From Stutzerimonas stutzeri RCH2 (GTDB lineage: Bacteria; Pseudomonadota; Gammaproteobacteria; Pseudomonadales; Pseudomonadaceae), in the NCBI RefSeq assembly GCF_000327065.1, contig NC_019936.1:3066001-3130000 (forward strand): a stretch of 64,000 bases of DNA, read 5' to 3'. The notes under the pieces were generated by a model. The model was not told where the DNA came from. It saw only the letters and a program-made list of their open reading frames with translations, and searched no databases. The translations under genes were made by a program, and so were the position numbers. Shown piece by piece: positions 20,256 to 28,736 of this stretch (position 1 is the stretch's first letter; the number at the start of each line of letters is the position of its first letter).

Positions 20256-22409
20256 ATGCGGCGCCTTCTCCTCCCGATGCTCGCGGTTCCCGTCCTCACC
20301 TGCCCCGCCATGGCTTCGGCCAACGACGAACCGCCCGCAGAACCGCTGGCACTGGAGGAGATGCAGGTCACCGCCTCGGCCGAGCGCGCCGACGGCCCGG
20401 TGCAGGGTTATCGTGCGACCCGCGCAGCCAGCGCGACGCGCACCGACACCGCGATCCACGAGACCCCGCAATCGATCAGCGTTGTGCCGGCGCAGGTGGT
20501 CGAAGACATCGGCGCAACGCGCCTTGAAGACGCGCTCGATTACGCCGGTGGCGTGGAGCGCGGCAACAACTTCGGCGGTCAGGGCCTGACCGAATTCCTC
20601 GTGCGCGGCTTCAGCACCCAGGAGTTCTACCGCAACGGCTTCGCGGTGAACCGCGGCTATCCCAACATGCCCGACGCCAACACCCTGGAGCGCATCGAAG
20701 TGCTGCGCGGCCCGGCCTCGATGCTCTACGGACGCGGCGATCCGGGCGGCACCTTCAACATCGTCAGCAAGCAGCCGCAGGCGGAGCGGCGCACGGTGCT
20801 CGGCAGCCAGGTGAACACCGACGGCCTGCGTCGCGGCACCCTGGACACCACCGGCGCACTGGACGAGAGCGCCGCCTTTACCTATCGCCTCAACCTGGTT
20901 GCCGAAGGCAGCGACAGCTTCCGCGACCACGTCGAAAGCGAGCGCTACAACATCGCGCCAGTGCTGCGCTGGCAGCTCAGCGATGACACCGCGCTGATCC
21001 TCGAGGGCGATTATCTGCACAACCGTCACCCCATGGATCGCGGCCTACCGCGTTACCACAACCAGGCCGGCAACCTGCCGCGCGATCGCTTCCTCGGGGA
21101 AGAAAGCGCCGGCAAGCTGACCAACCAGAACGCCACCACGCAACTGCGCCTGGAGCACCAGCTGGACAGCCAGTGGATGCTGCGCGGCGGCATCCAGTAC
21201 CTTGACGGCAGCCTGGACGGCGGCGCGGTGGAGAACAATGGCCTCCCAACCACCGCTGTCTCCGCCGATGGTCGCACCGTAGGCCGTAACTACAGCGAGC
21301 GCTGGCTGAACTGGAATGACCTGGCAGTGCAGGCCAACCTGGAAGGTCACTTCGACGCCGCGGGATTGGCGCACACGCTGCTGCTCGGGGTTGAGTTCGA
21401 TGAATACAACTACGATTCGCTGATCCGGCGCTCCGGCGGCTCGACCACCGACTTCCCCATCGATCTTTACGATCCGGTCTACGGCCAGCCGCTGCCGGCA
21501 CTGACCCGAACCACCACCTACGACGACGAGAACCTGAAGTCCTACGCGTTCTTCCTGCAGGACCAGATCGCCCTCACCGAGCGCCTGAAGGCCCAGATCG
21601 GTGCCCGTCTTGAGCGCTTCGAGCAGACCTATGTAGACAAGCGGCCCGGTGAGAAAGACTGGGATCAAGCGCACAACGCCGTATCTCCTCGTTTCGGGCT
21701 GATCTACGACCTAACTGAAGCGCTGGCCGTCTATGCCAACACCTCACGCTCGTTCAAACCCAACCCAGGTGCCGACCGTAGCAGTCAGGCGTTCGATCCC
21801 GAAAAAGGCGTCGCCCACGAAATCGGTATCAAGTACGACCTGCCGGAGCGCGACCTCAGCGTTACCGCGGCGCTGTTCCACATCACCAAGGAAAACGTGC
21901 TTACCGATGACCCCGCCAACACAGGCGCTCAATCCTTCAAGGTCGCCGCCGGCGAAGCGCGCAGCCGCGGCTTCGACATCAGCGTGGCGGGCAACATCAC
22001 CCCGCAATGGCGCGTGATCGGCGGCTACGCCTACGTCGATGCCGAAGTCACCGAAAGCACCAGCCCATCGATGCCGGTCGGCACACGCCTGGCCAACGTG
22101 CCACGCCACAGCTTCAACCTGCTGGACACCTATGAATTCGACGAAGGCCCGTTGGCCGGGCTCGGCGTCGGCATGGGCGTCAAGTACGTCGGCGAGCGCA
22201 AGGGCAGCACCTCCAACAGCGCGTTCGACATGGGCGCCTACACCACCGTCGATCTGCTCGCCTACTACCCGCTGACCGAGCGGGTTCGCCTGAACCTGAA
22301 CCTCAACAACCTGTTCGACGAAGAGTACGAAGAGCGCGCCTGGGGCAACATCTGGGCCTACCCAGGCGAACCTCGTACGCTGCAGGCGGGTATCTCAGTC
22401 ACTCTGTAA
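20256..22409 (+). CDS. TonB-dependent siderophore receptor
   Basis: A 717-residue outer-membrane receptor. The signal peptide runs to about AMASA, followed by a TonB box-like EEMQVTAS. The plug domain shows ETPQSISVVPAQVVEDIGA, FLVRGF and the conserved RIEVLRGPASMLYGRGDPGGTFNIVSK. The rest has the alternating pattern of a 22-strand barrel and ends with the aromatic-poor but typical RTLQAGISVTL. The family takes up ferric siderophores with energy from TonB-ExbBD. Start at 20256 (MRRLLLPML) rather than the in-frame codon 48 bp upstream, because it begins the signal peptide. The upstream Fur-like site suggests iron repression. The ligand is unknown. Confidence 0.93.
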   Translation: MRRLLLPMLAVPVLTCPAMASANDEPPAEPLALEEMQVTASAERADGPVQGYRATRAASATRTDTAIHETPQSISVVPAQVVEDIGATRLEDALDYAGGVERGNNFGGQGLTEFLVRGFSTQEFYRNGFAVNRGYPNMPDANTLERIEVLRGPASMLYGRGDPGGTFNIVSKQPQAERRTVLGSQVNTDGLRRGTLDTTGALDESAAFTYRLNLVAEGSDSFRDHVESERYNIAPVLRWQLSDDTALILEGDYLHNRHPMDRGLPRYHNQAGNLPRDRFLGEESAGKLTNQNATTQLRLEHQLDSQWMLRGGIQYLDGSLDGGAVENNGLPTTAVSADGRTVGRNYSERWLNWNDLAVQANLEGHFDAAGLAHTLLLGVEFDEYNYDSLIRRSGGSTTDFPIDLYDPVYGQPLPALTRTTTYDDENLKSYAFFLQDQIALTERLKAQIGARLERFEQTYVDKRPGEKDWDQAHNAVSPRFGLIYDLTEALAVYANTSRSFKPNPGADRSSQAFDPEKGVAHEIGIKYDLPERDLSVTAALFHITKENVLTDDPANTGAQSFKVAAGEARSRGFDISVAGNITPQWRVIGGYAYVDAEVTESTSPSMPVGTRLANVPRHSFNLLDTYEFDEGPLAGLGVGMGVKYVGERKGSTSNSAFDMGAYTTVDLLAYYPLTERVRLNLNLNNLFDEEYEERAWGNIWAYPGEPRTLQAGISVTL

Positions 22410-22416
22410 CGAAAAC

Positions 22417-22443
22417 GGGGCGCAGCCCGTGCGGCTGCGCCCC
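22417..22443. terminator. hairpin after the TonB receptor gene
   Basis: Stem GGGGCGCAGCC/GGCTGCGCCCC of 11 bp with a 5-nt loop, starting 7 bp after the stop codon. No long T-run follows. Confidence 0.7.
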
Positions 22444-22588
22444 GGTCATGTGCCGATTCCGGCATCCAATCTCTCACATCGCAGGCAGCCCACTTGCTGG
22501 GCAGTGCCAACTTGCCGCCGATACCCGCCCCCAAAGCGCCACGCGCTTTCTTCCGTGTTGTCGGAATCGCCAGCTGCCGACCAGCCTG

Positions 22589-23134
22589 TCAGCTGTCCGG
22601 GCGAACCAACGCGGCAATGTCACTCATGACATCCGCCCATTCCCCTTCATCGATGTCCATCAAGCGAAAAAAGCGCAGGGTGAAAATTCCCTCGGTAGCG
22701 AAGAACGCCAGCCGAGCGCGACGCCCTTCCTCGGTTGAAGTGTCGAGTCCGGCGAGACGCTCCTGATACCAGGCCTGGGTCGATAGCAGATGCTCGGGCG
22801 TTTGCAGCAAAGCGGCCATCAGACTTGCCGCCTTGGCGTGGGACGCGGTATCCGAGGTACGAGTCGCCTCCACATGGGCACGCACCGCGGTCAGCGGATC
22901 GGGCTGGTCGCCGGCGATGCGCTGGAACTGCTCCGTATAACCCTTACCCCAACGCTCGAACATGGCGTTGATCAGGTCATCCTTGCTGCCGAAGCTGTAC
23001 TGCACCCCACCCTTGGTAATGCCGGCGGCCTTGGCCACCGCATCGATCGTCAGCGCTGCAGCGCCCTGTCGATTGACGATCCCTTCGGCCACGTCCAGCA
23101 GCGCATCGCGATCGATCGTTCTCTTCCTTCCCAT
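22589..23134 (-). CDS. TetR/AcrR family repressor
   Basis: A 181-residue regulator. The N-terminal helix-turn-helix (LTIDAVAKAAGITKGGVQYSFGSKDDLINAMF) is typical TetR. The C-terminal ligand domain is variable and carries FRLMDIDEGEWADVM near its end, as in regulators of SmvA-type exporters. ATG at 23134 was chosen over an in-frame TTG 15 bp upstream because AAAGGGG lies just before it. It is divergent from an MFS exporter, and a perfect palindrome lies between the two starts. It most likely represses the exporter and itself and is released by cationic or other toxic compounds; the ligand is inferred from the family. Confidence 0.9.
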   Translation of the reverse strand: MGRKRTIDRDALLDVAEGIVNRQGAAALTIDAVAKAAGITKGGVQYSFGSKDDLINAMFERWGKGYTEQFQRIAGDQPDPLTAVRAHVEATRTSDTASHAKAASLMAALLQTPEHLLSTQAWYQERLAGLDTSTEEGRRARLAFFATEGIFTLRFFRLMDIDEGEWADVMSDIAALVRPDS

Positions 23135-23150
23135 AAGCGCCCCTTTCAAT

Positions 23151-23168
23151 TAAATACGTATGTATTTA
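23151..23168. promoter_or_regulatory. palindromic operator for the TetR regulator
   Basis: TAAATAC-GTAT-GTATTTA is a perfect inverted repeat with 7-bp arms. It is only 17 bp from the repressor start and 62 bp from the exporter start, and it stands out as A+T-rich in this region. It is well placed to control both genes. Confidence 0.75.
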
Positions 23169-23229
23169 TATTTTGCCGCAACGTTCATATTCAGCCAACA
23201 GCGATGCACATCCAGACCGAGGCTCGCCC

Positions 23230-24708
23230 GTGAAATCGTCTCTTCGCTGGCTGGTGCTGGGCATACTGTCCAGCGCCCTCCTGCTGATCGTCATCGACAT
23301 GACGGTGATCTACCTGGCTCTGCCCAGCCTGACCTACGAGCTGCGTGCTTCCGCCACCGAAAAGCTGTGGATCGTGAACGCCTATGCCCTCACCGTTGCG
23401 GGCCTGCTGCCCGGTATGGGCGCGCTGGGCGATCGTTTCGGTCACAAGCGGATGTTCATCTCCGGTCTTGTGGTGTTCGGCTGGGCATCCCTCGGCGCGG
23501 CGTTCTCACCGACGCCCGAGATACTGATTGCCGCCCGTGTTGCGTTAGCCGTAGGCGCGGCCATGATGATGCCCGCAACCCTGGCGATCATCCGTCACGT
23601 GTTCGAAGACACGCGCGAACGCGCCCTGGCGTTCGGCATCTGGGCCGCTATCGCTTCGGGTGGCGCGGCGTTCGGTCCGGTGGTCGGCGGCGTGCTGCTG
23701 GAACATTTCTGGTGGGGTTCGGTGTTCATCATCAACGTACCCATCGTCCTGCTCGCACTGGTACTCGCGGTGATCTGGGTGCCGTCCAGACCCGGCAACC
23801 CGCAACGGCCTTTCGACCTGCTCGCTTCGCTGTGGGTCATGGGCGCGCTGGTTGGGCTGACGCTGGCAATCAAGGAGGCCGGCAAGGCGGACCCTTCCCT
23901 GCTGCAAGCCAGCGTGGCGGCATGCACAGCGGTCGTTTGCGCCCTGGCCTTCCTGCGCCGTCAGCGCCAGACCGCCGTACCGATGATCGATTTCACGCTA
24001 TTCCGCGATCGAAGCTTCTCGGCAGGCGTGATCACTGCGTCGGTTGCCTCCGCCGCCTTGATGGGCATGGAGCTAGTGGTCAGCCAGCGGCTGCAGCTGG
24101 TGGTTGGCCTGTCGCCGCTGCAGGCTGGCCTGACCATTCTGCCGATTCCGCTCGGCGCCTTTATCGTAGGACCGCTTGCTGGGCTGGCGCTGCCGCGTAT
24201 CGGCGCGGAGCGGATCCTCAGTACCTCACTGGCCCTGTCGGCAGCCGGCGCCCTGCTCTATTTGCTGGGCTACGCGGGCGAGCAATGGCTGCAGATCCTA
24301 TCGTTCAGCCTGCTCGGGTTTGGTGTCGGCGCGGCGATGACCGCCGCCTCCAGCGCCATGCTGCTGCAAGCCCCAGCGGATCGAGCGGGCATGGCCGCAT
24401 CGATTGAAGAAGTGTCGTACGAGCTCGGGGGTGCGCTAGGCATCGCCATCCTCGGCAGCCTGATGTCCGCGGTTTACGCTGCAGCCATCGTCACGCCGGG
24501 CACGATGGCGCTCCCCGACCTGGCACTCGACAGCCTCGATGGCGCCCTGATCGCCGCAGAAGCGTTGCCCGAAGCCATCGCGGCCCCGCTGATCAGCCTG
24601 GCAAAAGGTGCGTTCGACAACGCCTTTGCCGCAGTGATGATCGCAGTCGTCGCCCTGCTGGGTTTCACCTCGGTCGGCATCGCCATGTGCACCCGCAAGA
24701 CGCGCTAA
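23230..24708 (+). CDS. MFS multidrug exporter, SmvA-like (DHA2 family)
   Basis: A 492-residue protein with about 14 predicted membrane helices. The N terminus SSLRWLVLGILSSALLLIVIDMTVIYLALPSL and motif A GALGDRFGHKRMF are typical. The extra central helices (residues ~200-260) place it in the 14-helix drug:proton antiporter group, and overall it resembles SmvA, which exports quaternary ammonium and other cationic biocides. Start is GTG at 23230 with GAGG 8 bp upstream; an earlier TTG would add 19 unlikely residues. Divergent from a TetR regulator with a shared operator. The exported compound is not proved. Confidence 0.88.
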   Translation: MKSSLRWLVLGILSSALLLIVIDMTVIYLALPSLTYELRASATEKLWIVNAYALTVAGLLPGMGALGDRFGHKRMFISGLVVFGWASLGAAFSPTPEILIAARVALAVGAAMMMPATLAIIRHVFEDTRERALAFGIWAAIASGGAAFGPVVGGVLLEHFWWGSVFIINVPIVLLALVLAVIWVPSRPGNPQRPFDLLASLWVMGALVGLTLAIKEAGKADPSLLQASVAACTAVVCALAFLRRQRQTAVPMIDFTLFRDRSFSAGVITASVASAALMGMELVVSQRLQLVVGLSPLQAGLTILPIPLGAFIVGPLAGLALPRIGAERILSTSLALSAAGALLYLLGYAGEQWLQILSFSLLGFGVGAAMTAASSAMLLQAPADRAGMAASIEEVSYELGGALGIAILGSLMSAVYAAAIVTPGTMALPDLALDSLDGALIAAEALPEAIAAPLISLAKGAFDNAFAAVMIAVVALLGFTSVGIAMCTRKTR

Positions 24709-24731
24709 CGTCCGCTCCGATTGCCGGAAAC

Positions 24732-24763
24732 AAAAAAGGCCCGCATAGCTGCGGGCCTTTGAT
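24732..24763. terminator. host terminator of the original tRNA-Thr gene
   Basis: Stem AAAGGCCCGCA/TGCGGGCCTTT with a TAGC loop and an A-run on its left side. It points to the minus strand and lies directly after the left duplicated tRNA 3' end. It also follows the exporter gene and may serve both. Confidence 0.85.
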
Positions 24764-24814
24764 TTCATTGGTGCCGGAGACAGGAGTCGAACCTGCGACC
24801 TTCGCATTACGAAT
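24756..24814. repeat. left attachment-site direct repeat (attL)
   Basis: 59 bp identical to 32975-33033. Positions 24769-24814 are the 3' 46 nt of a tRNA-Thr, read on the minus strand, cut off where the island starts. It retains the original chromosomal terminator beside it. Confidence 0.93.
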
Positions 24815-24960
24815 AAGCGCCACTTCCCTCGGCAGAAGCTGGAAGTCAGTAAAATCGGGACCTCCAGCGTATCTAACATGCCATTTAGTGTGGCTGATGC
24901 CAGACTTTGGCCTATTCTGGGACATCTGTGTGTTGGGCCATGAGGATTCTACTGGTGAGC

Positions 24961-25335
24961 ATGCACAACCCTCCCCATCCTGGTGAGTTCATCACCAACA
25001 TCTACCTGGAACCTAACGGTATCAGCGGTCGCGAGCTGGCGGAAAAGCTAGGTGTTGCCCCCTCTACCCTGAGCCGCGTCTTGAATGGCACCAGTCGCGT
25101 TACGCCGGAAATGGCATTGCGCCTGTCCGTAGCGCTTGGCCGCTCGCCTGAAAGCTGGCTGGCCATGCAGGATGCCTACGATCTTCGGGTTGCTCGCCAG
25201 CATGTTGGCAAACAAGCGATGCTGGAGCTCGCTGACGATGCGTACCTCGCCGAGGTTGTGCGCGCACGATGCGACGAGCCCACTGTACGACTTGATATTG
25301 ATAGCCTCATCGCGCAAGCAGAAAGAACTAACTAA
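24961..25335 (+). CDS. HigA-like antitoxin (XRE family), no toxin beside it
   Basis: A 124-residue DNA-binding protein starting MHNPPHPGEFI, the usual HigA opening. The helix-turn-helix reads GRELAEKLGVAPSTLSRVLNGTSRVTPEMALRLSVALG, and SPESWLAMQDAYDL is also family-typical. HigA normally neutralises HigB and represses their operon, with higB lying just upstream. Here the 146 bp between the repeat and this start contain no higB or remnant I can identify. It may be an orphan immunity or anti-addiction factor, or a plain regulator. An in-frame ATG at 24940 lacks a ribosome-binding site. Confidence 0.82.
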   Translation: MHNPPHPGEFITNIYLEPNGISGRELAEKLGVAPSTLSRVLNGTSRVTPEMALRLSVALGRSPESWLAMQDAYDLRVARQHVGKQAMLELADDAYLAEVVRARCDEPTVRLDIDSLIAQAERTN

Positions 25336-25384
25336 CCAAAAACCGCTCTTCCCAGCCCCTGCCTCCCTTCATATCAGAGTGCAC

Positions 25385-26956
25385 TCAGTCTATGTCTGCA
25401 CTATCTCCATTATCGGCCAACTGAAGACTCATAAGCGCTTCAATACTGTAGTGACTTTGACATCCACATACAGACTCGATAAAGGACGAAACAAGATTTG
25501 CGCGATTGATAACAAAGCTAATTTCATCCTGCCTCTCAGCATCAAATACGCAATCATTACTTAACAATTGCTTTTCGAGCTCAACTCCAATCTCACTCGA
25601 GCCATTACGCTGGACATCTATAACAACGGAGATATTTTTATCAGCAATGTTATCCGGAGATATCCGACCGAATATCCTACTATCTTTAGCACCAATCAAG
25701 TCGAGTGGTATTGGCCGTCCTGATATGGCGGTACCACCGCTTACGGAAAGCAGGAGCAAAGCAAATGTTGTGCTACTAGCATTTTTCAAGTTAAATTTAT
25801 CGAACAATAACCTGCTTATATCTATTTCGACTTGCACATAAAGGCTTACACGCGAGCCTGAGGCGAATTCGCGCACAACATTAAGATCCCTTGATATTTG
25901 ACCAGTGCTAGCCCCACCAAAATACAGTGTAGCGGATGTATACCAAAACCATGAAAGCACCGCCTTTGATTGCTCATCGGAAAGCCCGCCAGACACTCTA
26001 AAAATCTCAACCAAGTAGGTCAGGAACAACCCATACGGTAGATAAGACGCGTCTCTTATTGGCAAATTGTTCATTATCCAAGACGCCGCACTAATAAATG
26101 CAGCACAGCTTTTTGACGCAGCCTCTTTTAACTCAACAGGGCTTAAGTTCCTCAGACGCTGTATATCTTCTTTATTAATCCCGAGATTTGCAGACGCTGC
26201 TATTGATCGGAGTATCATTTGTTCCGATATACCGCCAAAGCCAAGGGCAGTACAAGCTGCTTTTGTTTCCTCGATCTCGGCAGATAAATCGAACCCGTTA
26301 CTCCATGTTGCGGCCATCATCAAATCAACAATTGTAAGCTTTCTGCCAGTACTATTTATTCGCTCAAATATGGGAGCAACTTCTTCGATTGACATATCCC
26401 CAATCTTAACAACCGCCACCTTGTAATCCTTCACCGAGCGAAGCAAGCGCTCTGCCCGATCAGTATAAATAACTTTATTTGGATGGTGCTCGTACTTCAT
26501 GCATTGAAATATAAAGTCCCTAGTACTCATCAACTTATTTAATGGGAAAAGAGTAAGTTGATCATTTTCCCTAGGGTAGACGAAGCTTTCCGTCTCCAAG
26601 TCAAAATGGATATTCCAAATACTGCTTGCTGGCCCTCCCTCCCAAAAAATCGCACCACATAAAGTGGTGAGTCGTTGCTGGCCATCCAATAAGTAGTTTG
26701 TTGGGTAAACTGTATGTTCGTCATTCACCTGTAGCCCTGCAATGTCTCGCTCGCTCTTCAGCCGCTGCGAACTATTCCAAAGCAAAATACTGCCAATCGG
26801 ATAGCCCTTATAAATACTATCCAATAACTTGAGCATATCGGCACGTTTCCATACAAAAGACCTCTGGAAACTAGGAAGCTTTATATCACCAGACTTAACC
26901 AAAAGAGCAAGCTCTTCTAAACGCAGCACTTCGGGCTTTGGGTCTCTTTTAGACAT
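25385..26956 (-). CDS. DUF262 domain protein, candidate anti-phage effector
   Basis: A 523-residue protein. The N terminus has the DUF262 signature: LPSFQRSFVWK (28-38), IYKGYPIGSILLW (48-60) and DGQQRLTTL (91-99), related to the GmrS half of GmrSD restriction enzymes and to SspE/BrxU-type proteins that combine nucleotide hydrolysis with DNA attack. A C-terminal DUF1524 HNH nuclease is not visible. Codon use is A+T-rich, unlike the rest of the window. ATG at 26956 has GGGGG upstream and overlaps the end of the PutAbiC-like gene by 8 bp, so the two are coupled. A role in phage defence is inferred from family and context. Confidence 0.85.
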   Translation of the reverse strand: MSKRDPKPEVLRLEELALLVKSGDIKLPSFQRSFVWKRADMLKLLDSIYKGYPIGSILLWNSSQRLKSERDIAGLQVNDEHTVYPTNYLLDGQQRLTTLCGAIFWEGGPASSIWNIHFDLETESFVYPRENDQLTLFPLNKLMSTRDFIFQCMKYEHHPNKVIYTDRAERLLRSVKDYKVAVVKIGDMSIEEVAPIFERINSTGRKLTIVDLMMAATWSNGFDLSAEIEETKAACTALGFGGISEQMILRSIAASANLGINKEDIQRLRNLSPVELKEAASKSCAAFISAASWIMNNLPIRDASYLPYGLFLTYLVEIFRVSGGLSDEQSKAVLSWFWYTSATLYFGGASTGQISRDLNVVREFASGSRVSLYVQVEIDISRLLFDKFNLKNASSTTFALLLLSVSGGTAISGRPIPLDLIGAKDSRIFGRISPDNIADKNISVVIDVQRNGSSEIGVELEKQLLSNDCVFDAERQDEISFVINRANLVSSFIESVCGCQSHYSIEALMSLQLADNGDSADID

Positions 26957-28013
26957 GTTGCTTGCCCCCATTATTTAAGTCGAAAATATCCAGGTGCTTA
27001 GGGTGAAGAACCGTTCTCGGACTTAAATTTTGCAAGACATCAAATTCCTTTAAAAGCCTTCCCATCTTTGGATGCCCCAGCTCCATCCCTTCCCTACCTG
27101 GAAGGCTGATCAGGGTAAGTGAGTTATAGAACAACCCAACAAGTTCGGGCTCAGAAAGTTGAGACCTTAAAATCTTTGCATATCTCTGCTTCTCACCTTC
27201 GTCTATCAGGTCCGACTCCTTGATAAACCGCAAAGCATGATACAAATTCCTAAAATAGTGCGAGTAATTATCGATATGCTGCTCGGCTGCAAGGGCATAT
27301 GCTCTTCTGATTTTCTCCTCATGGTGCGCTAAGGTATCATCTAAGTAGTTATCGCAGCATGCAGTTCCACGCTCCAGGGCAGTTTCAAGATTGGAAATAT
27401 CCGCAGCTTGCAGTCGTGACTTCATCGAATCAGGTATAGACCGCAGATCTCGTATTATGCGAATCTCTTCCCTGCTAAATTTATTAAGCGCACAAAAAGC
27501 AGGAAAGTCTGTATCGGACAGTATAATTCTTTCATGGAACGCCCTAAAAGCGTGCCTGCCATTATGCTGAAGATCTGATAGCTTCGACGTTATATCGCTA
27601 TGCAACTTTATGAGCTCAAAAAAAGTACCATCAAAGCGGTTTTTATTTGCACCCTTTAATTGCTCCTCCAGCATACTTTTGGTTTGGCGTATTTCCCTAC
27701 TTTGAAGAAATATTGTGAAAATTATTCCTGCAAATGCGCACCCTGCAAATAGAGCATTTATAGCACCGAACTTATCACCAAACTGACCTCGCACAGCATT
27801 TACATCTTGGGCACTATTTATGTCTGGATTACTATCTATCCAACTCCAGCCATAACGCCAAACAAAAAACACCATAAGCAGTATTAAAATGAGCAGCAAC
27901 ACGTCTAAAAACACTCCCCCATTCATCCTTAGAGGTAGCGTTTTGACTTTGCTTAGAGTCATTTTTGAATCCTTATCATGAGAACTCTTTAGATTTTTAT
28001 GGTTGTGAACCAT
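26949..28013 (-). CDS. PutAbiC-like membrane protein (putative phage abortive infection)
   Basis: A 354-residue protein with two membrane helices (about 33-54 and 83-103), a short coiled coil (104-125) and a cytoplasmic domain. FFELIKLHSDI (131-141) and HYFRNLYHALRFI (252-264) are features of the putative abortive-infection family PutAbiC (PF16872). Such proteins are thought to halt phage-infected cells, but no mechanism is known. It is A+T-rich, lies 19 bp downstream of the repressor gene and overlaps the DUF262 gene, so it is likely co-transcribed with both. An internal ATG at 27962 has a better ribosome-binding site (AAGGAT) and may be the true start, giving 337 residues. Confidence 0.82.
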   Translation of the reverse strand: MVHNHKNLKSSHDKDSKMTLSKVKTLPLRMNGGVFLDVLLLILILLMVFFVWRYGWSWIDSNPDINSAQDVNAVRGQFGDKFGAINALFAGCAFAGIIFTIFLQSREIRQTKSMLEEQLKGANKNRFDGTFFELIKLHSDITSKLSDLQHNGRHAFRAFHERIILSDTDFPAFCALNKFSREEIRIIRDLRSIPDSMKSRLQAADISNLETALERGTACCDNYLDDTLAHHEEKIRRAYALAAEQHIDNYSHYFRNLYHALRFIKESDLIDEGEKQRYAKILRSQLSEPELVGLFYNSLTLISLPGREGMELGHPKMGRLLKEFDVLQNLSPRTVLHPKHLDIFDLNNGGKQHV

Positions 28014-28032
28014 CGCCGAGCCGCTTCCGCTG

Positions 28033-28308
28033 TTATTTGCTGCCCGCGTTTTGTTCTGCCAACTTTAGGTCCGCTTCGGCGTAGGCCGGGCTGATCTGGC
28101 CCGACTCAGGCGCGATCTTTCCGCTTACCAGCCAAAGGGCATATTCAGGCGTGATCGCCAAGATGCCCTCGATGTCATCCTCGTTGACCCGTCGCTTGCC
28201 TCCCCTCAAGGCATACCACTTCTCGCGATCGATCCCGGTCAGCTCCTCGAGCTTCTTGGCCGTCAACGCCTTGGCATCCCAGATGGCTATAAGCCTGTCT
28301 CTTATCAT
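28033..28308 (-). CDS. small helix-turn-helix repressor of the island
   Basis: A 91-residue protein with a helix-turn-helix in LTAKKLEELTGIDREKWYALRGGKRRVNEDDIEGILAI, followed by a short C-terminal tail (ITPEYALWLVSGKIAPE) as in small prophage repressors. It is divergent from the Xis-like genes, with two inverted repeats between them, which is the layout of a lysogeny switch like that of Pf-type phages. The PutAbiC-like and DUF262 genes follow on the same strand, so they would be expressed while the island is silent. The exact family is not recognised. Confidence 0.78.
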   Translation of the reverse strand: MIRDRLIAIWDAKALTAKKLEELTGIDREKWYALRGGKRRVNEDDIEGILAITPEYALWLVSGKIAPESGQISPAYAEADLKLAEQNAGSK

Positions 28309-28334
28309 TCTTAATTCGTCTAATAGATTGGTAA

Positions 28335-28351
28335 ATAGTGCTACTAACTAT
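28335..28351. promoter_or_regulatory. candidate repressor operator, proximal
   Basis: ATAGT-N7-ACTAT inverted repeat lying 27 bp upstream of the repressor start. It shares A+T-rich TAGT/ACTA half-sites with the neighbouring palindrome. Confidence 0.45.
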
Positions 28352-28378
28352 CTGCCACTGCCGATATATTCGCATCAT

Positions 28379-28403
28379 GTGATTAGCAATAGATACTAAT
28401 CAC
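28379..28403. promoter_or_regulatory. candidate repressor operator, distal
   Basis: GTGATTAG-N9-CTAATCAC is a perfect inverted repeat with 8-bp arms in the divergent control region, 52 bp before the first Xis-like gene. Placement fits a lysogeny-type switch. Confidence 0.65.
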
Positions 28404-28454
28404 TAAACACCCATTAACCACAGTTTATGAGCATTTCAGAGGCAGGGATAGGCG

Positions 28455-28736
28455 ATGAGTACACAGCATCTGGACCAACCACCTTTCGACGTGAGCTTCG
28501 ATCTGGACGGCAGACGAGTGATCTACCTCGACTGCCGTAACGCGCTCACCTGCAGCAAGGAAACATACGCTGCCATGAACGGCGTTTCGGTAGACACCGT
28601 GATTGCCTGGATGCAGAGCGGAACCATTCCCAGCGTGAAGATGGGCCGCCCTCGCCTAGTCAACCTCGCCCAAATCCGCGCCGATCTGGCCCAGGGCAAA
28701 ACCGTCTTCGTGCCGGGGGATTACAAAGATGAGTAA
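28455..28736 (+). CDS. Xis/AlpA-like DNA-binding protein, first paralogue
   Basis: A 93-residue protein with a winged-helix-like segment AAMNGVSVDTVIAWMQSGTIPSVKMGRPRLVNLAQIRADL, the layout of small excisionase/AlpA proteins (recognition helix, then a basic wing). It ends with KTVFVPGDYKDE. The next gene encodes a clear paralogue with the same ending. It heads the rightward operon of the island, opposite the repressor. It may direct excision or activate replication genes, as in Pf-type phages. A GGGATA purine run precedes the ATG. Confidence 0.75.
   Translation: MSTQHLDQPPFDVSFDLDGRRVIYLDCRNALTCSKETYAAMNGVSVDTVIAWMQSGTIPSVKMGRPRLVNLAQIRADLAQGKTVFVPGDYKDE

Noticed and set aside
25385..26956. 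Complete GmrSD restriction enzyme
   Set aside because: Only the DUF262 part is visible; the DUF1524 HNH motif of GmrD is absent.
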